Origin: an uncultured Oscillospiraceae bacterium
GTDB lineage: Bacteria > Bacillota > Clostridia > Oscillospirales > Ruminococcaceae
Reading direction: 5' to 3'
DNA: 64,000 nt
Assembly (NCBI GenBank): GCA_934466475.1
Contig: CAKSLI010000008.1
Location: 15,496-79,495 of the forward strand
Shown piece after piece: positions 25,773-34,154 of this stretch. Position 1 is the stretch's first letter, and each line of letters opens with the position of its first letter. A program made the position numbers and the translations under genes. The notes under the pieces were generated by a model. It did not search any database. It worked only from the letters and a program-made list of their open reading frames with translations, and was not told the origin of the DNA.

Positions 25773-27983
25773 ATGCTCGAAGTAAAGAACGGCGTACTGA
25801 TAAGCTATATGCACACCAAGAGCGATAAGGGAATAGTCGTCGTCCCGGAGGGCGTGTGCAGAATACGCAGGAATGCGTTCCTGAACAAGCAGGTGAGGTA
25901 TGTGAAGCTCCCCGACAGCCTTGAAAGCATTGACGATATGCTGTTTGAGAACTGCATTCACCTGAGAAGCGTGGAGTTCGGAAAAAACCTGAAAAGAATA
26001 GGCGAAAATGCGTTTTCCGGATGTTCATCCTTGCAGGAGATATCGCTTCCGGACAGCCTTTTAAAGATAGAATGCGGCGCTTTCAGCTGCTGTGTTTCGC
26101 TGGAAAAGGCAGCGTTCGGAAACGGGCTGAGATCCATTGGCAGACGGGCATTCTGCGGCTGCGGTCTGAAAGAAGCGGAGCTCCCTGACAGCGTGCGGAA
26201 AATCGGAGAAGAGGCTTTCATGGAGTGCGGACAGCTCGGCAGCCTGAGACTTCCGGCGAACGATACGGCTGAAATCGGGCGGGGAGCGTTCGCTGGCTGC
26301 AAGGAGCTGGAAGACGTTGTGCTCCCGCGCGGAGTCCGTAAAATAGCCGACCGGCTGTTTGATAAATGCGGGAAGCTGTCCGGCGTGTCCCTTGTGGGGA
26401 ATGTTGCTGCGATAGGCGATTATGCATTCCGTGAGTGCAGGTCCCTCGCGGAATTCCACATTCCGGACAGTGTGAAGCATATAGGAAAGTTTGCGTTTTC
26501 AGACTGCGTTTCGCTTCGCAGGATGATCATACCGGACAGCGTTGAAAGAATCGACGAAGCAGTATTCTGCTGCTGCGACGCTCTTTCGGAGGTCAGGCTG
26601 CCTGCCGGGATTCCGGAGATCACTGAAATCATGTTTATGAGCTGCACCAGCCTGAAAGAGATAACTCTGCCGCCAGGGCTGGAGATGATAAGCGGCAGGG
26701 CGTTTATAAACTGCTCCTCGCTGGAGAGCGTTGAGACCCATTCGGCGGAAATAGAAATGTACGCTTTCGCAGACTGCACCTCGCTGAAGCGGGTGGTTAT
26801 GGAAGAAGGAATAAACCGGATAGAAGAAAGGGCGTTCTACAACTGTAAAAGTCTGGTCAGCGCGGTTATCCCCGGCTCCGTAAGGGTCCTTGGAGAAGGT
26901 GCGTTTGAAGGCTGTATGTCCCTGCCTGAGATCAACCTGAACGGAATAAGGCAGGCGGATATGTTCAGCATTGCGCATTGCAGTTCTATCACCAGAATAG
27001 ATATACCGAAAAATATCGATAATGTGTCGCCCGAAGCCTTTAACGGGTGCAAAAGACTGCGGGAGATCAACGCCCCGGGAATGTGCGTGTTTTTTTTCTC
27101 CAGCAGTATGTTCAGGGACTGTGACGAGCTTGAATACCTCTATGCTCCGGTGGTGGATCCCGGTACATGGGATAATGTTGATGACCGCGTTACAGCGTGC
27201 GCGGCTGTAATAGGCGCGTTTGACAGGCTGAGTGAGGAACAGCGCGCCCCGTGGAGGGAGTACATGAAGCACAGGCGCATGGACGTACTCAGCCGCATGG
27301 CGCGGTTCGGGCTGACAAGGGCGGCGGAGAGCGCCGTCAGGTACGGCTTCGTGACGATCCGCGTAGTAGACGACCTTATACGCATAGCCTCCGAAAACGG
27401 CCACGCCGACACTGCGGCTGTGTTCATGGAGCGCAGGCGCTGCTTCACGCCGGAGCAGATCGAAAGAGAGAACGACCGCAGGCTCACTGTGCAGATGAGG
27501 CGCGCCGAGGCAGAGATGTTCAAGTCGTCAGAGATAGTGAAATCCTGGAATTTCCAACGCGACTCCAGGAAAAGAATATGCCTGATGAGGTACCACGGGT
27601 GCGATACGACAGTTGTGGTCCCGCCGCGGATCGACAAGACCCCCGTGTATGCGCTGTGCCATGGAGAGCGGGGATTCCTGCCTGACAGCGCGGAGAAGCT
27701 GGTCGTCAGCAGCGGAATTGAAGTGATCGGCGAAGACTGCTTCAGGGATCAGCAGTCGCTCAGGGAGGTCGTGCTTCCTGAAACGCTGACCACGATAGAA
27801 AAGGCGGCGTTCAGCGGATGCAGCGAGCTTTCGCGCATTAATTTCCCCGAGTCGCTTGTCAGCGTGAGTCAGAATGCATTCAGACGCTGCCCGAAACTTG
27901 TCGTGTCGGTGAGCGGAACCAGGGGCAGGCTTTTCGCAAAGCGCCTTGGGCTTGAATGGGAGGAGAAGAATGGCGGAGAATGA
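25773..27983 (+). CDS. Cytoplasmic BspA-type leucine-rich repeat (LRR_5) protein B, paralogue of A
   Basis: A 736-residue paralogue of the preceding protein. LRR_5 repeats fill about 20-480 and 640-720. They flank a helical, ankyrin-like insert (about 500-585, VLSRMARFGLTRAAESAVRYG) and a short beta segment VKSWNFQRDSRKRICLMRY followed by a VVVPPRIDKTPVYAL strand pattern that resembles the matching part of protein A. It has no signal peptide. The start at 25773 is set by GGAGGTG at 25761; the open frame to 25716 is inside gene A. Its stop overlaps the next gene by 14 nt, so the LRR proteins and the VWA protein are made together. Confidence 0.85.
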   Translation: MLEVKNGVLISYMHTKSDKGIVVVPEGVCRIRRNAFLNKQVRYVKLPDSLESIDDMLFENCIHLRSVEFGKNLKRIGENAFSGCSSLQEISLPDSLLKIECGAFSCCVSLEKAAFGNGLRSIGRRAFCGCGLKEAELPDSVRKIGEEAFMECGQLGSLRLPANDTAEIGRGAFAGCKELEDVVLPRGVRKIADRLFDKCGKLSGVSLVGNVAAIGDYAFRECRSLAEFHIPDSVKHIGKFAFSDCVSLRRMIIPDSVERIDEAVFCCCDALSEVRLPAGIPEITEIMFMSCTSLKEITLPPGLEMISGRAFINCSSLESVETHSAEIEMYAFADCTSLKRVVMEEGINRIEERAFYNCKSLVSAVIPGSVRVLGEGAFEGCMSLPEINLNGIRQADMFSIAHCSSITRIDIPKNIDNVSPEAFNGCKRLREINAPGMCVFFFSSSMFRDCDELEYLYAPVVDPGTWDNVDDRVTACAAVIGAFDRLSEEQRAPWREYMKHRRMDVLSRMARFGLTRAAESAVRYGFVTIRVVDDLIRIASENGHADTAAVFMERRRCFTPEQIERENDRRLTVQMRRAEAEMFKSSEIVKSWNFQRDSRKRICLMRYHGCDTTVVVPPRIDKTPVYALCHGERGFLPDSAEKLVVSSGIEVIGEDCFRDQQSLREVVLPETLTTIEKAAFSGCSELSRINFPESLVSVSQNAFRRCPKLVVSVSGTRGRLFAKRLGLEWEEKNGGE

Positions 27984-29271
27984 TATTCAGAATATCGCAA
28001 TGGACATAATGAAGCTGTCGCAGAATCAGCTGATGACGGAGCTCCGGTATATCGGCGCCGCGATAGGCGAGCTCCGTCTCGACCCGGAGGGCGAAGCTTT
28101 TTCCACTGACGGCGTGAAGATATCGTTTCAGCCGGACGAGGTGATACGCCTTTTCAGGGAGGACAACGGCACAGTTCCGCGGAGCGTTCTTCACATGGTG
28201 CTGCACTGCCTGTTCAGGCACGGATTTTCCGTGCAGTCAAAAAATCCGGAGCTGTGGGACCTTGCGTGCGATATATCCGTTGAGAACATCATAAACGGCA
28301 TGCGTCCGAAATGCGTCGCGGATTCTCCGTCCGCCGAACAGAAAGAGGCGCTGGCACTGCTGAAAGATGTCGGAAGCCTTACCGCCGAAAAGCTGTACGC
28401 AAGGTTTATGAAGGACGACTGGAAGGAGGAATACACTCAGCGGCTGCGCGGAATATTCTCTGCCGACAGCCATTCTGACTGGTACATGGGCGGAGGCGGT
28501 CAGGCGGCGGAGGAACTCGCAGAGTACAGAAACGGTCTTGCCGAGAGGTGGAAGGATATTTCAAACCTGGTCATGATGGAATCGGAAAATTTCATGGCGG
28601 GCGGAAATTTCCCCGATGACATGAAAAGGAATATCACCGAGGTCAACCGCGAGAGATACGATTACTCAAAGTTCCTGGAGAAATTCGCGGTGCGCGCGGA
28701 AAAAATGCAGGTCAGCGATGAGGAGTTCGACTACGTGACCTATTCCAGCGGAATGGCGCTCTATGACGGGCTTGCGCTTGTCGAGCCGCTTGAATACAGG
28801 GACGCCAGGAGCATAAAGGATTTCGTCATTGCGATAGACACCTCCGGCTCCACGTACAATGACCTTGTGGACAGATTCCTGACCAAGACGTTCAACATAC
28901 TTATGCAGCGCGACAGCTTTTTCAGCCGGGTCAATATCCACATAATCCAGTGCGACGCCGCGATACAGCAGGACGTTGTGATACACTCTGAAGCCGACCT
29001 GCGCAATTATGTCAGAAACATGAGCGTACATGGCGGTGGAGGAACGGATTTCCGCCCGGTGTTCAGCTATGTTGACGCACTCAGGAACTCCGGAGAGCTA
29101 AGAGATATCAAGGGGCTTATCTATTTCACCGATGGACTCGGGGCTTATCCGTCCGGAAAGCCTGACTATGAAACCGCATTTGTTTTTGTCGGGAGCGGCA
29201 GCGGCTTAATTGAGCCAGTGGTCCCGGCGTGGGCTATAAAGATCGAGCTGCCTGATAATTTTGATGAATGA
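27970..29271 (+). CDS. VWA domain protein with N-terminal metallopeptidase-like domain (DUF2201 type)
   Basis: A 433-residue soluble protein. The C-terminal half is a VWA-like domain with a MIDAS set: DTSGST, the Thr in HGGGGTDFRP and the Asp in YFTDGLG. The N-terminal half resembles the putative metallopeptidase domain that accompanies it in DUF2201 proteins. The usual HExxH there is HMVLHCLFRH in this protein: the three His remain but the catalytic Glu is Met. So it may bind metal without proteolysis. VWA proteins of this kind are partners of MoxR ATPases, and the next gene encodes one. The ribosome site AGGAGAAG is inside the preceding gene. Confidence 0.8.
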   Translation: MAENDIQNIAMDIMKLSQNQLMTELRYIGAAIGELRLDPEGEAFSTDGVKISFQPDEVIRLFREDNGTVPRSVLHMVLHCLFRHGFSVQSKNPELWDLACDISVENIINGMRPKCVADSPSAEQKEALALLKDVGSLTAEKLYARFMKDDWKEEYTQRLRGIFSADSHSDWYMGGGGQAAEELAEYRNGLAERWKDISNLVMMESENFMAGGNFPDDMKRNITEVNRERYDYSKFLEKFAVRAEKMQVSDEEFDYVTYSSGMALYDGLALVEPLEYRDARSIKDFVIAIDTSGSTYNDLVDRFLTKTFNILMQRDSFFSRVNIHIIQCDAAIQQDVVIHSEADLRNYVRNMSVHGGGGTDFRPVFSYVDALRNSGELRDIKGLIYFTDGLGAYPSGKPDYETAFVFVGSGSGLIEPVVPAWAIKIELPDNFDE

Positions 29272-29288
29272 CCTGAAAGGAGCCAGCC

Positions 29289-30797
29289 ATGACAATAAAG
29301 GAAGCCAAGAGGCATATTGAGGATACTGTAAAGGTGTATCTCACCAAGGACGAATTCGGGAGATACGTTGTTCCTGTGGAGCGCCAGCGCCCGGTGTTCC
29401 TGCTGGGCGCGCCGGGAATCGGCAAGACCGCGATAATGGAGCAGATCGCCCGGGAGCTGGACATCGCGCTTGTGTCCTATTCCATGACCCACCACACGCG
29501 CCAGAGCGCGCTCGGTCTGCCGCAGATCGTAAAAAAGAACTACGGCGGCGAGGAGTTTTCCGTGTCAGAGTATACCATGAGCGAGATACTTGTTTCGGTA
29601 TACGATGTGATAGAAAAATCGGGAAAGAAAGAGGGCATACTGTTCCTTGATGAGATAAACTGCGTTTCGGAAACCCTTGCGCCGATCATGCTCCAGTTTT
29701 TGCAGTACAAGACCTTTGGCAGACACCGCGTCCCGGACGGCTGGATAGTTGTCACGGCGGGAAACCCTCCGGAATACAACAATTCCGTGCGGGAATTTGA
29801 CGTTGTCACATGGGACAGGCTGAAAAAGATAACGGTGGATCCCGACTTTGACGCCTGGAGGGAATACGCCGGAAATGCGGGAGTGCATCCCGCGGTGCTG
29901 TCCTACCTTGAAACCAAGCGCGCGAATTTCTACTCAATCGAGAACACCCCTGACGGCAAAAGCTTTGTTACCGCCCGCGGCTGGGACGACCTCAGCAGAA
30001 TGCTGCATCTTTACGAACAGCTTGATATTCCGGCGGACATCAGCCTTATCGTGCAGTACATTCAGAGCCCCAGGATAGCCCGGGATTTTGCCGGGTACTA
30101 CGACCTGTTCAGGAAGTACCGTTCCGATTACAGGATAGACAGCATTCTTGACGGAAGCTATGAGGAAATAATGCTGAACCGCGCCAAAGCGGCGCGGTTT
30201 GACGAGCGCCTGTCCCTTATCGGGATGATAGCCGACAGCCTTTTCAATGATTCAGCGGTAGTCGCGCGCGAGCTGAAACTCCAGAAGATGACGGCTGACG
30301 CCCTTGGAAAGCTCCATGCGGATATATCCGTTGGCTGTTCTCCCGAGGAAGCAGTCCAGAGAATGAGCGAAAGGACTCAGAAAGAATTGGACGTGCGCAG
30401 GGCGGCGGGCAGTCTTGACTGGGAGCTCCAGCGCTGCAACGATATTCTTATGAGCAGGACTGCGGATTATCTGCGCGAAGTATCCGGCGTCAGCGACGGA
30501 GCCGTGGCGTTCATGAAGATAAAGGAAAAGTTTATGAGTGAGATGAAGGCGGCGGATAAGCTGGCTGAGAAGGTCAGGAGCAAGCTGTCCTGCGCATTCC
30601 GCTTCCTGGACGAGGCGTTCGGCGATGGGCAGGAAATGGTGTTCTTTGTTACCCAGCTGACTATAAACACCAGCACCTCCGCATTCATTACAAGGTATGG
30701 CTGCGATGAGTATTTTGCGCACAACAAGGGACTGTGCTTCCATGACCGTCAGAAGGAGCTCATGGAGAGGATAAGAAAAACCTCCCCCGAAAAGTGA
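29289..30797 (+). CDS. MoxR-type AAA+ ATPase
   Basis: A 502-residue ATPase. Walker A is LLGAPGIGKTA (about 37-47), Walker B is GILFLDEINCV, and sensor 1 is VVTAGNPPEYN. The region PVFLLGAPGIGKTAIM...ALVSYSMTHHTR is close to the MoxR/AAA_5 group, chaperone-like ATPases that mature or remodel partner complexes through VWA proteins. The C-terminal about 250 residues are helical and not assigned. It lies 17 nt after the VWA gene, the classic MoxR-VWA pairing. Its neighbours here are LRR proteins instead of a dehydrogenase or chelatase, so its client is unknown. Confidence 0.88.
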   Translation: MTIKEAKRHIEDTVKVYLTKDEFGRYVVPVERQRPVFLLGAPGIGKTAIMEQIARELDIALVSYSMTHHTRQSALGLPQIVKKNYGGEEFSVSEYTMSEILVSVYDVIEKSGKKEGILFLDEINCVSETLAPIMLQFLQYKTFGRHRVPDGWIVVTAGNPPEYNNSVREFDVVTWDRLKKITVDPDFDAWREYAGNAGVHPAVLSYLETKRANFYSIENTPDGKSFVTARGWDDLSRMLHLYEQLDIPADISLIVQYIQSPRIARDFAGYYDLFRKYRSDYRIDSILDGSYEEIMLNRAKAARFDERLSLIGMIADSLFNDSAVVARELKLQKMTADALGKLHADISVGCSPEEAVQRMSERTQKELDVRRAAGSLDWELQRCNDILMSRTADYLREVSGVSDGAVAFMKIKEKFMSEMKAADKLAEKVRSKLSCAFRFLDEAFGDGQEMVFFVTQLTINTSTSAFITRYGCDEYFAHNKGLCFHDRQKELMERIRKTSPEK

Positions 30798-30858
30798 TGA
30801 GTTCGGCGATATGCTTTCTTTATATATCTGTCGGCGGGAAAAAACGCAGGGTGATTTT

Positions 30859-30936
30859 CAATGCTCCTTAGATAACTGATACGCATGCTTAGGTAGTAAA
30901 GCAAAACGGTTAGATGTGCTCCAATGCTCCTTAGAT
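30859..30936. repeat. 15-bp direct repeats upstream of the CbbX-like gene
   Basis: CAATGCTCCTTAGAT occurs at 30859-30873 and 30922-30936, 63 bp (six helix turns) apart, and TTAG-containing partial copies lie nearby (ATGCTTAGG, ATCTTAGG). The stretch 30798-31033 has no gene; it reads as a regulatory region. Confidence 0.5.
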
Positions 30937-31033
30937 GAAAAATCTGTGATCTTAGGATTTATGCGAGAAAAGCATGACTGACCTGAAACGGAGCAGCTCG
31001 GAAAATGTGTATCAAATAGGTGACATATAAATA

Positions 31034-31062
31034 TTGACTTTGCCTAGCGGAAAGTGTATAAT
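31034..31062 (+). promoter_or_regulatory. Sigma-A promoter of the CbbX-like gene
   Basis: TTGACT 31034-31039, a 17-bp spacer and TATAAT 31057-31062. Confidence 0.8.
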
Positions 31063-31129
31063 ACAAGCACACCGGTAAGACAGTTCAGGAACACAGCCTT
31101 AAAGGCTGCGGACAGTGAAAGGAGCAAGT

Positions 31130-32836
31130 ATGGCAGCGTCGATCCCAATTATAAATCAAAAGAGCGTTTGTGGAAGAAAGTACATCGACCCCGTAGAATA
31201 CGACCACAGGGAAATAATCAAATACGTTGAAAGCCACAGCCGTTTCGCTGAAATTGCGAAGCTGGGAAACAAGCTCAGCGACCTCGCTGAAAGCGGCCAG
31301 GACGACAAGTTCATGCATAAGTACTATTTCGCCGCGTATGATTCGCGCGACCTGTATATATCCATAGTCTACATTGCCATAATGATCGGGCTTGACGGAT
31401 ATCTTGAAATGGACGAGGACATAAATTTCGCAATGAATTCGTTCGGCGTAATGGATATCCCGGGTGAACCGGGCAATACACGCGATGAATTAAAGGAGCT
31501 GGACGATAACCTTGCGGCGAGATATTCGCTGAACTGCTACACGGCGAGCATGGAACACGCCAGCAGATTCCCCGAGCCGTTCTTTTACATAAAATTGGTT
31601 CATGCTGAATCGGGAGACGAAAGCTATTTCGAGAACGATACCATGAAGGAAGTCGAGAAAATGGCCAGAGAGGACGCCTTTGTATTTGCGGGTGTAACAA
31701 TGGATTCCAGGGACGAAATCGTGAATGCTCTCGATAATTACATCACCAGCCTGGGATTCAGCACTGAAGCGGTCAAGGATGAGCTGCGCGGCTATGCTGA
31801 AAGCCTTTCCAACAAGACGGAATACGATATGTTCCTGTATGCAAGGGCGGTGGTAAACGCGCACCTGCTTAATTCCGATTTTCCCTGTTCAGAGGAGATA
31901 ACCGCCGGGGATCTGCAATATCTCAGGACCATGACCTCGATAAAGCGCAAGGATAAAAAGGAGCGTACTGAAAAAACGGGTAAGCTGATCGGGCTTACGA
32001 AGGAGCGCAGGCAGCTGGACGGCATCGTCCGCATGATCGAGCTTGAAAACCGCAGGACCAGCCTGGGGCTTCCGAATCTTAACGGCGGCTGCAACATGGT
32101 TTTCGCGGGACCTCCCGGAACGGCAAAGACCACTCTTGCGCGTGCGTTTGCAGCTGATCTCGCAAGGCTGAACCTTATATCCAACGCGTCGAATTTCCGC
32201 GAGTGCCGCAAGTCTGACATCGTTGGAATGTATGTCGGGCATACCGCCGCGAATATTGACAGAATGTTCAGCGATATGGACCAGTCGGGCGGCGGAGTTA
32301 TTTTCTTTGACGAGATATATTCCATTTCCGAGCATAATGCAACCTGCTATGACACTGAGGCGGTTACCTGCATAACGCAGAACATGGAGAATTTCCGCGG
32401 CAGGGTGTTCTGCATATTTGCAGGGTACCGCAACAAAATGGAGGAGTTCCTCTCGGCAAACCCCGGAATGCGCTCCAGAATGCAGTTTACGATCTGCTTT
32501 GATCCATATACTGACGAGGAGCTTGTAGATATTTTCAAGGTCCTTGCTGATTCGGCAGGGTATAAGATCCCGGCGAAGTCGCGCGGTATAGTCATCGACC
32601 ACTTCAATAAGATGAAGCAGCTGCGCGGCGAACAGTTCGGCAACGGCAGAGAGGCGCGCAACCTGCTCACTAATTCCGTGCAGAAGCTGGCAATGCGCAT
32701 TTCCGGAGATCCGCACGAGATGACGGCAAACTATATCTCAACGCTGCGCTGCGAGGATATCCGCAAGGCTTCGGAGGATATTCTGACGGCGGAGATGACC
32801 GACCGCGGAAGGTCGGGCAGGACTATGGGATTCTGA
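31130..32836 (+). CDS. CbbX/SpoVK-type AAA+ ATPase
   Basis: A 568-residue protein with an uncharacterised N-terminal domain of about 290 residues and a C-terminal AAA+ module of the CbbX/CfxQ/SpoVK/EccA type. Walker A is FAGPPGTAKTT (about 322-332), the pore loop is SDIVGMYVGHTAANI, Walker B is GVIFFDEIYSI, the sensor region is VFCIFAGYRNKMEEFL, and the arginine finger area is NPGMRSRMQF. This clade forms hexameric remodelling machines that thread or unlock partner proteins. ATG 31130 follows AAAGGAG. It has its own promoter and is followed after 17 nt by an unknown gene. Proximity to the LRR-VWA-MoxR unit suggests a common system. Confidence 0.85.
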   Translation: MAASIPIINQKSVCGRKYIDPVEYDHREIIKYVESHSRFAEIAKLGNKLSDLAESGQDDKFMHKYYFAAYDSRDLYISIVYIAIMIGLDGYLEMDEDINFAMNSFGVMDIPGEPGNTRDELKELDDNLAARYSLNCYTASMEHASRFPEPFFYIKLVHAESGDESYFENDTMKEVEKMAREDAFVFAGVTMDSRDEIVNALDNYITSLGFSTEAVKDELRGYAESLSNKTEYDMFLYARAVVNAHLLNSDFPCSEEITAGDLQYLRTMTSIKRKDKKERTEKTGKLIGLTKERRQLDGIVRMIELENRRTSLGLPNLNGGCNMVFAGPPGTAKTTLARAFAADLARLNLISNASNFRECRKSDIVGMYVGHTAANIDRMFSDMDQSGGGVIFFDEIYSISEHNATCYDTEAVTCITQNMENFRGRVFCIFAGYRNKMEEFLSANPGMRSRMQFTICFDPYTDEELVDIFKVLADSAGYKIPAKSRGIVIDHFNKMKQLRGEQFGNGREARNLLTNSVQKLAMRISGDPHEMTANYISTLRCEDIRKASEDILTAEMTDRGRSGRTMGF

Positions 32837-32853
32837 TTCATGGGAGGCATGAC

Positions 32854-33870
32854 ATGGCGCTTAGGTTCAATCTGAAGACTACAACCTTTGAGGATTTTTA
32901 TGCAATAGCAGGCAGTAGAGGTATTGTCAGTGAAGAGGATTATTTCCGGTATGCAGTTCAGCTGCACAGGAAGAATCCGTTCAATTTCAACCGGAGAACC
33001 AACGAAGTCAGGGTACTGAAAGAGTATTTCATGGAGGGTCTCGGCAGAAAGGTGGTCAATTCCGGCTGTGCCATTGAGCTTGTGAATAAGCTGAACAGCG
33101 CGCCTGAAGAATATGTCGGCTCGCAGTATAATATTCTGGAGGTCAACAGATATATCAAGGTTTCGGCGGCTCTGGCGGTATGCTGTCAGCGTCAGCTGGA
33201 AAGACCGGAGTATATTGTGGGCGTGTACAGCATGCTGGATCCCAGCTTTACGAGGTGGGCGAACTGCACGGAACTGGAGGGCGACATCACGCTTTATGTC
33301 CTAATGGATAGTAGCGAGCAGTCTATATGCAGTTATCTGCTGGAAAATGATCAGCTGAACGTCGTTTCAGTTGACGGAAAGCCTGTCAGCAGCGCTTTCG
33401 AGGCTGTTGGCATGCTGAATGATTCCTATGACCCAACATTGTTTGAGCCGGAAAAGGAGCAGAAGGATTTTGAGCAGTTCATAAATGACTATGAGCGCCG
33501 GAAAAATGAACCGTTTAACAGAAATCCGTACCTGCTTGCCCTGAAAAAGCTCCCGGACGGTACGATAATTCCGCAGTACTCCTGCCTGGCAAAGTATCCG
33601 GATAAAAACGAATGCCTCAGGGAATACGAGGATTTCCTCGGCGGCGATAAAGGCTCCTGCTGTGCTGCAGGGCTCATAATAGACGAGTATATTCCGAATG
33701 CGCGCAGGCTGTACAGGGACGTTTATGAGGGCGGTATTCCGGTTTTTGCGTCCTACATTACCGCAAAGGGCGTAACAAGGCACGTTGACGTAATTTCCGG
33801 GCTGAAGCGTTTCCATGAGCTTTTTCAGGAGTACGGGAAGCCGCTGAGCTTTTATAAATCCGATGAATAA
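32854..33870 (+). CDS. Protein of unknown function, partner of the CbbX-like ATPase
   Basis: A 338-residue soluble protein I do not recognise. It has no signal peptide or membrane segment. The N-terminus MALRFNLKTTTFEDFYAIAG is followed by mixed alpha/beta sequence. Three Cys-containing spots (VCCQRQ, FTRWANCTE, GSCCAAG) are scattered and do not form a zinc pattern. A polar helical stretch with many acidic and basic residues lies near residue 200 (EKEQKDFEQFINDYERRKNE). The end, RFHELFQEYGKPLSFYKSDE, is helical. It is co-transcribed with the ATPase, 17 nt downstream, and closes the cluster, so it may be the ATPase's client, adaptor or effector. Confidence is for the gene, not for a role. Confidence 0.75.
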   Translation: MALRFNLKTTTFEDFYAIAGSRGIVSEEDYFRYAVQLHRKNPFNFNRRTNEVRVLKEYFMEGLGRKVVNSGCAIELVNKLNSAPEEYVGSQYNILEVNRYIKVSAALAVCCQRQLERPEYIVGVYSMLDPSFTRWANCTELEGDITLYVLMDSSEQSICSYLLENDQLNVVSVDGKPVSSAFEAVGMLNDSYDPTLFEPEKEQKDFEQFINDYERRKNEPFNRNPYLLALKKLPDGTIIPQYSCLAKYPDKNECLREYEDFLGGDKGSCCAAGLIIDEYIPNARRLYRDVYEGGIPVFASYITAKGVTRHVDVISGLKRFHELFQEYGKPLSFYKSDE

Positions 33871-33875
33871 CGAAA

Positions 33876-34150
33876 GGCGGGCGCTGAAAACAGCGCCCGC
33901 AGAGACTGTCGAAAAAGTACCAACGGCATTAAAGTTTTAAAGAAACTGTGGGGGAAAACTCTTGTTTTCCCCCACACTCCTTTAGCGCTTTTGGGGGCGT
34001 AAAGCCGCACTCCGTGCGGAGTGGCGGGGGCTTTGCCCCCACACCCCCACTACCTTTTGCACGGCAAAAGGTAGCGAAAAACGATAGCGCTACGCGCAAA
34101 TTTTGTGGTTTTTCGACAAGCTGGGCGGGCGCTGAAAACAGCGCCCGCAG
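33876..34150. repeat. Family-3 repeat element flanked by a duplicated 27-bp terminator hairpin
   Basis: A 27-bp hairpin sequence (stem GCGGGCGCTG / CAGCGCCCGC, loop AAAA) occurs identically at 33876-33902 and 34124-34150. Between the copies is a segment with inner inverted ends TGTCGAAAAA (from 33906 and its inverse near 34107-34118). It contains further hairpins (GTGGGGGAAAAC/GTTTTCCCCCAC and others) and no believable gene. Either hairpin can terminate both converging genes. Confidence 0.75.
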
Positions 34151-34154
34151 TATT

